Part shown: piece by piece, positions 48,862-58,944 of the stretch
Layout of the letters: the number at the start of each line of letters is the position of its first letter
How positions within the stretch are numbered: the stretch's first letter is position 1
Source: Hymenopellis radicata
Lineage: Eukaryota > Basidiomycota > Agaricomycetes > Agaricales > Physalacriaceae
Direction: 5' to 3'
Assembly: GCA_015501595.1 (NCBI GenBank)
Contig: JADNRX010000090.1
Span: forward strand, 105,448-169,447
DNA length: 64,000 bases
Translations under genes and position numbers: made by a program
Notes under the pieces: model-generated
Told to the model about the DNA's origin: nothing
The model's database searches: none
The model's input: the letters and a program-made list of their open reading frames with translations, nothing else

Positions 48862-49580
48862 GATAACGGTTCTGGCATGTGCAAGGCCGGATGTAAGTCC
48901 TACATCATCTACTGTGACTTCTTGAGCTAACGATCTTCTCTCATAGTTGCCGGTATGTCCAAGACAAAGAATAGCCAAACTACCTTGAAACTACCCCTAA
49001 ACTTCAATACGCGATGATGCCCAACGCGTTGTGTTTCCCTCCATCGTAGGACGACCTCGACAGCAGAGCTGGATGGTCGGCTTCGGGAACAAGGACTCTT
49101 ACGTCGGGTATGTGTACCTCTTTCACCGTTTCCCCATCCATCCAATCTTTCACCAGCGACGAAGCCCAAGTACCCCATTGAGCACAGCATCGTCACCAAC
49201 TGGGACGACATGAGGAAATCTGGCACCACACCTTCTACAACGAGCTCCGCGTCGCGCCCGAAGAGTACCCCATCCTCCTCACGAGGCTCCCATGAATCCC
49301 AAGGCCAACCGTGAGAAAATGACTGAGATCATGTTCGAGACGTTCTGCGCGCTTGCGTTCTACGTCTCCATTCAAGCCGTCCTTTCCCTGTATCCCTCTA
49401 GCCGCACCACCGGTATTGTCCTGGACTCGGGCTATGGTATGTCGCACACTGTTCCCATTTACCAAGGCCTCTCGTTGCCGCAAGCTATTGCCCGGTTGGA
49501 CATGGCGGAGGAGACGACGGGTGACTCCTTGCCAGATCAAGGAGGGAGCTACTTGACCAAGCAGCACCACTGGTGGTCTC
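48862..49580 (+). pseudogene. Actin gene fragment captured in transposon
   Basis: Plus-strand blocks match actin in order: IDNGSGMCKAG followed by a GTAAGT donor, [18 protein letters not shown] followed by another donor, [15 protein letters not shown], then (after a frame change) [82 protein letters not shown]. This covers roughly actin residues 8-185. Nucleotide-binding residues are partly altered, the segment after SYVG lacks about ten codons, and frame changes occur. Introns are retained, so the copy came from genomic DNA and not from mRNA. It is a pseudogene fragment inside the element. Confidence 0.85.
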
Positions 49581-52500
49581 TCGACGCGCTTTAACGTGCT
49601 GGTAAGTCGTCCCTCCTTGTAGATGAGCTTGTCTGACATTCTTTCAGAGTCTCGACTTGGACCTTGGATTGGTGCCTGTACCGACGCCTGATGCGCGCTG
49701 TATCTTTCTTGCTTCGTACAAAGTCGCTGTATTAGGTGCCTCGACGTCGTCTCACCGTACTTTTCTTGAACTCATTCTACACTAGATTCCTACTTGTCGT
49801 CCAGACCGTCGCTTTCCTTTCAGGCCTCAAACGACGATCAGTCGTCTTATACGCTGGAGCTTGTTGGGATCGACATCTTCAGAGACGCATCTACGTCGGA
49901 AGTTGTTGTCAACACCATCCCGACTCGTTTACTTATTCATTGTCTCTATTTATTCGGTGAGCTCAATCATTTCCGTTTCTTGTGATTGTCATGCTAATTC
50001 ACTCGCGGTGGTAGACGGCATTACTTTCGTTCCTCGCAGCCTGGAGTATCCGGGACGTGCTGACATTGACAACGAAGAGGCGGCGCATATGTCGACTAAC
50101 TATTCTCTTCTTTTAGGACCGAGCCATGCTTGCCGAGCCCACAGTACCGCTTGGATCAAGACGACGCTGTTCGTTTCTCCAATTCCTTTAAGTAACCGAC
50201 ATTCACCTTCCAATCCCGAGCCTGCCTCTGCCGTAGTGCGTTCCACGCTGTCGTTCTGCCAGTGCCTCCCTGGACCCGTCGCTGTTAATGCTAATGCCTC
50301 GATGGAACGCATCTTGACTCGCACTCGCGCCAGCAAGTTTTGGTCGGTGTTCTTCTACTTCAATCAACTGACTAAATAATTCTTTCGACAGACCTCGACT
50401 TACAGTCTCATTCAGACGAACTGTTGTCGCGGCGACGCTCATCAGGCTAGTCCATCTTACCTTTCTCTCTATTGTACCGGCTATTAACGTGCTCAATAGT
50501 CACTACAAACACCTTGGATGGAATTTTTGTGACAATCGGATGAAGGCCGGCATCAACGTATGGTCGAGTCCTCCAGACTCCTCCTACCTCGCTCCATTAA
50601 CCCGATATTACTGGTGTCCCGGACCAAGTAATACCACGGCCGCCTACATGGTGTGCTCGCCGACCGCTTGCACTCTATCCACTCTCCTTGAGCATAGACA
50701 TTCTGCCTCGCGCCTCTTTACCATTTTTCCTATACCATGCCTGCTTCACTTCCTTTGCAAACCACGGCGACGCGCTCTACCACGCATGGCTCCTGCCTGT
50801 CGCCAATCATGGTGTCGCCGTCCATCATGCATGGCTCCTTCCATTACGATCCTCCATGCATGCTTCTTCCAATGATGTCTGAACTTGTTTAGCTGCCGGT
50901 GACGCTTTCAACTTGATCATTTCGATTCAAACGTACCCCTCTCGGTTGTTCGACCTGGCACTTGTCATCGGTGTCAACTTTGTCGTCCTTGTAGCGTCTA
51001 GCGTCTGTCTGGCTAGCCTTGATTGCGGCTGCCATTGCCAGCACTGGTACGCTCCTTACCCATCGTTCCTTTGTCATCTAACCATTTTAAGGAATATTCG
51101 TTGTCGTCCGCCATTATCACCTTCGGACTGCCTCCCACCACGTTGGAAAACGCCAGCGTCCCCTCAATCCGCCTGATAACATCCGACCGATACCCCCAAC
51201 CTTGTCAACATCGCTGACGGACCAATTCGTGCGTACACCTTGTTTTTCTTGCCGTTTCCGAACACTAAAGTCTCTCTGCCGCTTTAGGCTCTTGACGTCG
51301 CCCTCGATGCTCAACATCTTTGTCACCGAGTCACCGCCGCCTCTCGTCTTCAAACGACTAGGCAACAACACCTTGTCCTTGTGTATGCTACACCTATCTA
51401 CCTCGATATCTGGACTAACGATATACTGCAGTGCCTGAATTCTAATTTCCTCGCAGTGAAGAGCGGCGCCCGCCGCTGCGAGATTCCCACTGGCGCCTAT
51501 ACTCTTCGCCTCCGTGTTGACGGTCATCGCCTTTGGCAGTGCCATCACCTGTAGGCGCGTTCTGCATATCGGCTTGGGATCACCTCTTTTCTCGAGAACC
51601 ACAACAATCGCGTCACCGTTGTCCGCCTGCAGGATGAACGGGTCCTTGTTGAGGATGACTACGGACTACCCCACTTTGCGACCCTTTGCGAAGCGCTCAT
51701 GGATGCCCACAGCAACCGCAAGCACCACCGTACCCGCCCACGACGACAATGGGCGAGGAGGACGCCTACGGTGGTAGCACTAACAAGAACGACCATGGTA
51801 ACCACGACAACGAGAAGGACGACGACGACAGTGAGCAGGACGACTATGACGGGCGAGGACGACTACAATGGGGGAGAACGGTTATGCCAGGCGACCAGGT
51901 GCGTCTTGCTGGATCTTGCAGATCCATGGCTGATTTTGGACAGGTGGCGCTGCTCAATCCATTCACTGAAAATGTAGCTAATTGATGTGCACGGAACAAG
52001 AGCATTTCATCTTTCTCTTGCCGCCTTGCTTCAGCGAAACAACATTTTTGATGCTCGTTAGCGCATAATGGGCCCTAGGCAACGAGGAGATTGAGAACCA
52101 GACAGTATGACGGCCATGAACGGTATCAAATTCCTTCCACCTTTTTCCCGCCCTAATTCCGCCCACTACAGTCCGCGGTCCTCAAGCATCCACTACGGCG
52201 GCCGCAAGCGCGACAGGGCTCCACCTACACGACAGAGATTTACGGGATCCCAGCATCAGACGTCGCGGCGCCCGCTACACAGTTGTTCAATGAGCTGTAC
52301 GTCTCCGCTGGATCTCCGCAGTTCATGCGTGGGCTCGCTACCGTTGTAGCAAACTACAACGCCCTGAGGCTGGTGCAATGTGAAAGGTGCTGGCTTTGGT
52401 ATGCGGCCCACTTTGAATACGGGCTCGAGTCTTATAGATGCTGTTGTTTAAGTTAAGCCTGCAGGGGAGTGTGACGGGAAGAGTAACACGGGTGGTTCGC

Positions 52501-52825
52501 TATGATGGGTTTTGTGGGAAGGGGTACGCGGTTCCAGTCGCGATGCGCACGGCGCATAATCCTGTACCATCATCGGGGAAACCGGTGTCGGTGAAGGCTG
52601 AGCTTGCAGACGACAAGCCTCGTTGGCTTCTACTTACCGTATACCCAGAATCCATTGAAGGTACGGTTATGCACTGGTACTGATGTATCATACAACTGTA
52701 TTGTACAGCCATGGTGTATAACCTCAACATAATGGCAATAGGGTTTTGAACATTATAATTTGGCTATCTGAAAATTCAAAATATGAGACGCCATCTTAAG
52801 AATAAGTGGTTAGGTTTTATTGGAG
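49581..52825. other. Transposon interior, unidentified coding-like DNA
   Basis: Several short stretches look exonic (for example NDDQSSYTLELVGIDIFRD near 49830-49890, GIPASDVAAPATQLFNELYV near 52240-52300, and a frame near 51290-51700) but match no family I can name. They may be further captured host fragments. Low-complexity GACGAC/ACGACG runs lie near 51740-51860. Confidence 0.4.
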
Positions 52826-53065
52826 AGAGTATGCGATGCATGGAATGAGGGCAGCGCGATGGATGGTACGGGCCATCAAGAGGCACGGATGCGGCGGCGA
52901 GGATTGGTGATGTCCTGGGTGGCGATGCGTGGTATGTAGGAAGAGGATAGGGAGTGGAATGCATGTTGGTGCGGCGGTGGTGCGTTGTGGCGGGAGGAAG
53001 ATGCGTGGTAAGTGACGCGATGCATGTCTTGGCCGACAACAATGCATGGTATGGCCGGGTGCGAC
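52826..53065. repeat. Right subterminal ATGCAT-rich region, shared with second element
   Basis: Sequence from GAGTATGCGATGCATGGAATG through GATGTCCTGGGTGGCGATGCG, up to the right terminal repeat, aligns with 61135-61475 in the second element over roughly 250 bp, in the same order. It contains several copies of ATGCATG-type words. This shows that the two elements belong to one family. Confidence 0.8.
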
Positions 53066-53249
53066 GTGCCTGACCGAGACGTCGTAATAACGAGGTAATT
53101 TGCATACAGGACGAGTACTAGATGAAAATACAGATGGGATGAAGTGAGAATACCACGAACATATACTGTAAGCCCCGAAGGTGACGCGAAGGACCCGAGC
53201 ACAAGTGATCGAAACACAAAATTCATCCTTGGCCTTCCCGCCTACGGTA
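53066..53249 (-). repeat. Right terminal inverted repeat of the 5-kb element
   Basis: Inverted copy of 48200-48385; ends ...CCCGCCTACGGTA at 53249, directly followed by target copy TGTTGTG. Confidence 0.9.
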
Positions 53250-53521
53250 TGTTGTGGAAAGGGAATACGCGGCCGACACCCACGCAAAGGAGTCTGTGCC
53301 CTTGAGGTCATGCACAATGGATGGCAAAGCAGTCCCCATAGACCCCTTCGAAGAATGCATTAGGTATATCTTCCACAAACGCTCGACTGTTGACTCACAA
53401 TGTCGATGGCAGCCACGAAGATGGAGAGGCAAAGCGAAAGAAATATAAGCCAAAATCGCCATCCACGATGTTGTTGTTCCTCGCTCGCGTTGGAGTCCGT
53501 TGGTTGCGCCGGCGACGACAT
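53250..53521 (-). pseudogene. MFS transporter, 5' exons of split gene
   Basis: Exon 1 (53521-53399) codes MSSPAQPTDSNASEEQQHRG then the first helix WRFWLIFLSLCLSIFVAAID and ends at a GTGAGT donor. Exon 2 starts at 53345 with GSMGTALPSIVHDLKGTDSF and AWVSAAYSLSTT and runs into the transposon at 53249. The rest of the protein resumes at 48199 beyond the element. Together they make one normal MFS transporter (loop motif, drug:H+ antiporter-like). It is divergent from the P450 gene, with a shared upstream region of about 475 bp. Confidence 0.88.
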
Positions 53522-53996
53522 GATAACGCGGCTATCCGTGAAGAGTACCGTTGTCTTCTTTCTTCCTTTTGTCCACCTTTACGTGCAATACTCGCGGCTA
53601 GTTCGGTACCTTTAATGGCATGCCAGAAATACAGCAACCTGAGCCAGTCCGAGTAAGACGGCGACATCAATACTGATGCCCAGCAGCATGGGCATGGGAT
53701 CCATGCGGGAGAAGATGATCAATCAAGATCACTCAACATTTGGCGGGAACCCGTAACACGATATTTTGAGGTATGTATGTGGAACCAGGAGCTCCCACTG
53801 AGATGGCATCAGGATGGCAAGCAAGAAGAAACCGATGTGCTCGGGTTCGGCCGCAGCCGAAAGTTGAAACGCACCAATCCCGTGCATCACTTTACTAACG
53901 TTCACCGCTCTCTTCTGCAAGCAAGTTCTGTTTACAGTAACGCCGTGTTGGTGTTAAATAAGGAGACCGCAAATATGATTGGCGCGTACCGAACTA
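53522..53996. promoter_or_regulatory. Divergent intergenic promoter region (MFS / P450)
   Basis: 475 bp between the start codons of the MFS transporter (minus, 53521) and the P450 (plus, 53997). No coding sequence is recognised, so it presumably holds the promoters of both. No specific binding site was identified. Confidence 0.45.
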
Positions 53997-56246
53997 ATGC
54001 CCTCTCTCATCGTCATTGCCCTTGTCCTAGTTCTTGCTTGGGTCACGCTTCACTTCGTACGCGACCGCGTGTCGAAACGGAGCCATTTCTCTCGCATATG
54101 GGCACCACCTTCCCAAGGATTTATCATGGGTATGTTGTCAATCTCGCCGCTCGTACTGAAGTCTAGAAAACTGCAGGAAATCTGGGGCAGTTATATTCCC
54201 CTTTGGCGCGTTCATTCCTCGCCAAGATCGACAAAGGGGCTCCCAGCGCCGTCAAGCTCCATGGCTACATGGGTGTAAGCGCACCGACCTAGATATCTAG
54301 TCCGCCTGCTGATTTCTATCCAGGACACACAACTTTATGTGGTTGACGCTTATGCCGTGTCTCAAATCGTGTCGCATCCAGAGGTTCATGCCCCTACGGA
54401 TCTATATGTTCAGTAAGCTAGTCTACTAAGCGTCGGCTTCAATCTCATTCTATCGGTACAGAGGAAATACAATGGTATTCGGAAAAGGACTACTTTCTAC
54501 TTTGGGTGCGCAACCTCTCGTTCCATACTTGACTGTGGCTGGATACTCCATTCCGCTAGGTCCTAGGCACAAGAAGCAGCGTAAGATGATGTCTCCAGCC
54601 TTCTCTGCATCAGCCCTCCGGGATATGTTTCCCATTGTACATCAGGCACTGCTTAGGGTACGTTGGCCCAGTGAAAGTTTGTGAAGAGTTTCGCTGACTC
54701 TGATTCCTCCATAAGTTTCGCTCTGCGCTGGAACAGGAAATGGACTGTGCGCAAGGGGAACTTGACATGTTGAGATGGAGTACGAAAGCCGCGCTGGAGA
54801 TCGTAGGACTCGCAGGACTCGGCCACTCCTTCGACACGTTCAATCAGGATCCGGAGGATCATCCGTATAGCAAAGCGATCCATGATCTAGTGTATGCGTT
54901 TCGATTGGTCCGTTACCTGCTGCTAACGTAGTTTATAGTCCCGAGATATTCAGCCTGTTCGCCTTTCGACAAGGTCTTACGGGAGTCATTGATTACATCC
55001 CTCGATTCATATCAAATACGTTTTTGGACAATGTACCTTGGCCCAAAGTCCGACGCATACGCCGTCTCAAGAAGATAGTAGACGCGGCGACATGGGGAGT
55101 ATATACAGAGAAACTGGAGCTTCTCAAGAGCAATGATTTTACCAGTGTCGGGCATGGGAAAGACATTCTTAGTGTCACCAGTAAGCAGTGTTCCTCGTTC
55201 GATACATTTGCATTACTGATTGCAATCACATACTAGTGAAAATGAATGCACGGGCTCCTTCGGAAGACAAGCTCAGCGAGGAAGAAATTCTAGGCCAGAT
55301 CTCGTCAGCCGCTTTCAACTCTACTATCACATTCGCGTTGCGCTAACCTTGAACTATGACAGAACTCTCATATTCACCGCGACCGACACCGCTGCCGGTG
55401 CCATGGCGAGAGCTCTAGCGCAACTTGCCGGATCACCTTGTGCTCAACAGAAGCTACGCTCTGAACTGCTTGACGCTCGAAAAGCAGGAGGCGGAAAGCT
55501 CAGCTACGACGCAATGCAAGCTCTGCCATATCTCGACGCTGTATGTCGTGAATCTCTACGGCTGGGCACCGCAGTTCCCATGCTAACGCGAACGTGAGCT
55601 GTCTCACTCCACGCACTGAATCGCACGCATAATTCACCGCTTAGAACCAAAATGGATACAATCTTGAATTTCTCTAAGCCCATCGTTGGGACGGACGGGG
55701 AGAAGATATCGACTCTCCATGTCCCGAATAACACGAATGTTGTCGTCTCTCTGAGGAGTATGAATAGAAACCCTGAGGTGTGGGGGCGGACGCAGACGAG
55801 TTTAAGCCCGAACGTTGGTCGAATCTGCCGGACGTCTTGCTTGAGCATCGACTTCCTGGATTGTATACGAACCTGTACGCTCGTTCATGCTCGCTGGATT
55901 TTCAAGCATTGACCACCTCCGACAGCATGACATTTTCCGGCGGGCCCAAAGGGTGCATGTTCGTCCTCTCCTTCTGGTTTCTGATCAACTTGCTGACTGA
56001 ACTGAATGCTCTAGTGCATTCAAATTCATGGAAATGGAACTGAGTAAGCTACCGTTATGAATCTCAGCATGGTCGCTCACTTGTTTGACAGAAGCCACGC
56101 TTGCTACTTTAATTGAGGCGTTCGAGTTCAATCCGTCAGACGATCAGGTGCAGTGGTACATGAAGGGCATCGAGAAACCCGGACTGGATGTCCGCAGTCC
56201 AGCTTCTCTTCCTTTGAAGATTAGAAGGGTCGATAGTATGCCTTGA
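53997..56246 (+). CDS. Cytochrome P450 monooxygenase
   Basis: Membrane-anchored haem monooxygenase. N-terminal anchor PSLIVIALVLVLAWVTLHF, then many short exons: a block ending APPSQGFIMG, GYMG/DTQLYVVDAYAVSQIV, MVFGKGLLSTLG, GPRHKKQRKMMSPAFSASAL (helix C), LRWSTKAALEIVGLAGLGHS, the I helix LIFTATDTAAGAMARAL, the ExxR block CRESLRLGTAVPMLTRT, FKPERW (PERF-like), the haem loop MTFSGGPKGCIAFKF and a final strand to the stop at 56244-56246. The cysteine ligand lies at the exon junction near 55955. One base seems missing in the G-run at 55782-55787 (EVWG/ADADEFKPERW). It is divergent from the MFS gene and close to the prenyltransferase and adenylating genes, so a tailoring role in the same pathway is plausible. 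Confidence 0.87.
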
Positions 56247-56381
56247 TTTCGATGTAGACTGGTAATGTCTGTGTATTTATCGACGTAGAGTATTACTGTA
56301 ACATGTGGACTCGCTGAAGACTAGGATCTGGTGAACTTGCGTGAATATGAAGTTCAGAACATGCATGAATTCATACTTCTG

Positions 56382-56720
56382 CTAACCATCCTCAATCATC
56401 TTCGCATAGTCCTCATAGCTCGCGAACGTCGGCAATGAATTCTTCGCCTTTTTCCTTTTGTCTCATCCTTCTCGTCGTCTTCTGCCCGTTTACGTTTCGC
56501 ACCTCCCCTCCTATACCGCCCCACTCCTCTTCCTGCTCACCTTCCGAATCAGACCCATCAAACTCGATAAGACCCTCGTCCATGAGGCCCTCGTCGCCAA
56601 AGCTAGGAGGCTTCGTTTTGGGAACATCTTCAAATCGAATGCGCCTGTTAGCGGCATCGGCTGGGGTGCTCGCCGCAGTGGAAGACGAAGGACACTATTT
56701 TGGTGACGATGACGCACTTC
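56382..56720 (-). pseudogene. C-terminal fragment resembling NOC1/MAK21
   Basis: Minus-strand coding blocks read RRIRFEDVPKTKPPSFGDEG, LMDEGLIEFDGSDSEGEQEEE, a basic patch AKRKRAEDDEKDETKGKRRR and the tail SLPTFASYEDYAKMIEDG, ending at 56382. The acidic stretch, basic patch and FASYEDYAKMIED ending resemble the C-terminus of the nucleolar 60S assembly factor NOC1/MAK21 (CBF domain family). Two one-base contractions (G-run near 56517 and A-run near 56450) separate the blocks. The rest of the gene is absent: homocysteine methyltransferase occupies the upstream position. It is either a relic after rearrangement or a misidentified acidic protein. Confidence 0.45.
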
Positions 56721-56723
56721 AAA

Positions 56724-57664
56724 TTAGCGGTACTTGCATATTGTCCTGATATCATCTGGAGTAGTTCGACAACAGCCTCCTAGAAGTACGGCGCCATCAC
56801 CAATCCATCCCTTCACCATCTCAGATAATCCTCCCTCGACGACCTCACCTTGTTTCCAAACCTTGAGCTCAGGATCATAAATCTCCCCAGAGTTTGGATA
56901 CGCAAGCAACGGCTTGTTCGTGACTTTGCGCATCTGACAAAGTGCGGCCCGACCAACTTCTGGGGGACGCAGTTTACGCCTATAGCCGCCACCTGCGGGA
57001 AATCGCCGAGCCAGCGGCATACGTCTTCCAGAGAGGTCCCATCGCTGATGTGGTGTTCGTCACGCAGCGTAAAGCTGACCCAGACATACGTCGCGGGAAA
57101 TTCGTCGTTTATGAGTCCCAACAGTGCCTTTAGTTCGGCGAAGGAAGGCATTGTTTCGCATGCTAATAAATCGACGCCGCTATCCATAAGGGCTTGAATA
57201 CGGGAACGATGGAAGGCCCGCATTTCTGCATCGCCGAGGGAGTAGTCACCGCGGTACTCGCTCCCATCGGCCAAGTAAGCACCGTATGGTCCTACAGAGC
57301 CGGCAACAAGCAGCGTTCTCCTCGGTTGTTCCGACAGCACCTCTGCGCGCGCATCCTTTGCTAGCTTGACGCTCTTTTGAATTAGGTCTGAGGACTGTGA
57401 TTCGGAAAAGCCGTAGGCGTCGCGTAGACCGGCTGTGGTAGCTTGGTAGCTTGCGGTTATTGCGATATCTGCGCCGGCGAGGAAGTAGTCGCGATGGACG
57501 CGTTGGATCAGCTCGGGCTGCGAGGCGAGGATTTTGGCAGACCAGAGAGGGTGGTTGAGGTCGCAGCCGCGAGCCTCTAGGAGAGTTGCGAGGGCGCCGT
57601 CGAGGATGATGACGGAGTGGGTTTGGAGGAGAGTTTGTATGGGGTCAGGATGGCTTGAAGACAT
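56724..57664 (-). CDS. Homocysteine S-methyltransferase
   Basis: Zinc-dependent enzyme that methylates homocysteine to methionine, using S-methylmethionine or S-adenosylmethionine as donor (Mht1/Sam4 type). Start at 57664, MSSSHPDPIQTLLQTHS, then VIILDGALATLLEARGCDL, NHPLWSAKIL, ITASYQATTAGLRDAYGF, VAGSVGPYGAYLADGSEYRG, LACETMPSFAELKALLGLI, WVSFTLRDEHHISDG and IGVNCVPQKLVGP (zinc Cys). After a one-base loss near 56945-56950 it continues MRKVTNKPLLAYPNSGEIYDP and ILLGGCCRTTPDDI-type VLLGGCCRTTP, the CC zinc ligands. Apart from that shift it is a single long open frame of family length with no intron. The second Pack-like transposon begins about 25 bp upstream of the start, presumably in the promoter. 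Confidence 0.88.
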
Positions 57665-57727
57665 CGTGGTCGTCTGTGATTGAAAGAGGTCACCTCGATA
57701 TTAGAACACGTCGGCCAGGCACCGTCA

Positions 57728-57895
57728 GGCACCCGGCCATACCATGCATGGTCCCCGGCCATACCATGCATTGCTGTCGGCCACACCATGTATTGCTGTC
57801 GGCCAAACCATCCATCGCGTCGGCCAAACCATCCATCGCGTCGGCCAATCCATGAATCGCGTCGGCCAATCCATCCATCGCCATCCACCAAGGCA
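57728..57895 (+). repeat. 21-22 bp tandem repeat, about 8 units
   Basis: Units of the form CGGCCATACCATGCATGGTCCC drift to CGGCCAAACCATCCATCGCGT; about eight consecutive copies from 57728 to 57895. An inverted, similar series lies near the other end of the element (61320-61440). Confidence 0.88.
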
Positions 57896-58199
57896 TGCAC
57901 GTCGCGCCGCCCCACCGTGCATTGCCTCCTTCCGCGCCATGTCCGGTGTATGCCTGCCGGCGCTCCTGAGCACGGCGTCGGCTTTGCTTTTTGGAAGCCC
58001 CCCTCAATCTTCTTCATACAAGTACCCCGCACCCTCGGATTTCTCTTCTTCTTGGAGGCGCAGGCATCACCGGCACCCCCTCTAATGGCTCTTCTCATGC
58101 TCCCTTTTCCATGTTCACTGTGCTATTGATTCCCGGACCACCCGGACCACCCTCGATCCTCGCTCATCCACGATTCATTGAGTGTGCGCAGCCTGCAGG

Positions 58200-58625
58200 C
58201 TTTCCCCGCTTCACCACCCATCGTGACGCACCATACCATGCATCGCGACGGGGCCAGACCACGCATTGGTCCTTCCTTCACCAACCATCGCGACACGCCA
58301 TACCATGCGTTGGTCCTTCCTTCATCAACCATCGTGATGCACTATACCATGCACCGCGACGTACCATACCATGCATCGATCCTTCCTTCACCAGCCATCG
58401 CGACGCGGAATACCATGCATCATTCACCACTTCCAGCGACCATGGTGCCGCGCCGTACCATGCATCCTTCCTCTCTTCACCAACCTTCGTGACGCGCCGT
58501 ACCATGCATCCTTCCTCTCTTCATCAACCATTGTGACGCGCCATACCATGCATCTATCGCGCCTTCAGCAACCATTGCGGCACTTCGTACCATGCATCGA
58601 TCATGCGTTCACGAACCGTCGCGAC
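58200..58625 (+). repeat. ~45-50 bp minisatellite, about 8 units
   Basis: Repeating blocks built from CGCGCCATACCATGCATC followed by CTTCCTTCACCAACCATCGTGA-type spacers, about eight units with variable spacing. Open frames across it are repeat artefacts. Confidence 0.85.
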
Positions 58626-58944
58626 AGTTCTTCTATTCTGAACCGACGGGCGAGGACTTCTCGGACTCCATAGACAGTGTTCTCGACACCTTCTGCAACG
58701 TCTCTCGACTCTCATTCACTGTCTTTTTGTTACAACGTGGGGTCTCGACTGACTCTATCTCGAGGGTCTACATGACATCCTGGTACACTACAAAGTATTG
58801 GCCGCCTCTGCGCCCTCATTCGTCCACGGTATGCATTTCAAGATTTATCAGCACTTCTCTATACTAACAAATTCCTTACTAGACCCAACGATCTTAAGCT
58901 TTGGCGGCACTCTATCAAAGACCAAAGGTAAACTGGCCCCTTCC

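Larger units (their letters stand above)
48200..53249. mobile_element. 5.05-kb TIR transposon with captured actin fragment
   Basis: Long terminal inverted repeats (about 185 bp): 48200-48385 and, inverted, 53066-53249, both starting TACCGTAGGCGGGAAGGCC and sharing TTTTGTGTTTCGATCACTTG and CAAATTACCTCGTTATTA. Flanking target-site duplication TGTTGTG (48193-48199 and 53250-53256; 8 bp, ATGTTGTG, if one terminal A is shared). The insertion lies in an MFS transporter exon, and joining the flanks after removing one target copy continues STTSVLPLNG in frame. The interior has an intron-containing actin gene fragment (48862-49580) and other unidentified coding-like patches (49770-49950, 51290-51700, 52220-52360), but no recognisable transposase. 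It therefore resembles a non-autonomous, gene-fragment-carrying (Pack-type) element; the superfamily is unclear. Confidence 0.87.

Noticed and set aside
57577..58098. 173-codon minus-strand open frame with repeated WIGRRD / WFGRRD units
   Set aside because: Product of the 22-bp tandem repeat in the transposon end; period not a multiple that suggests a real repeat protein.
57680..58640. Possible CRISPR-like array of regularly spaced repeats
   Set aside because: Eukaryotic context, degenerate units without unique spacers, and clear membership of a transposon subterminal region.
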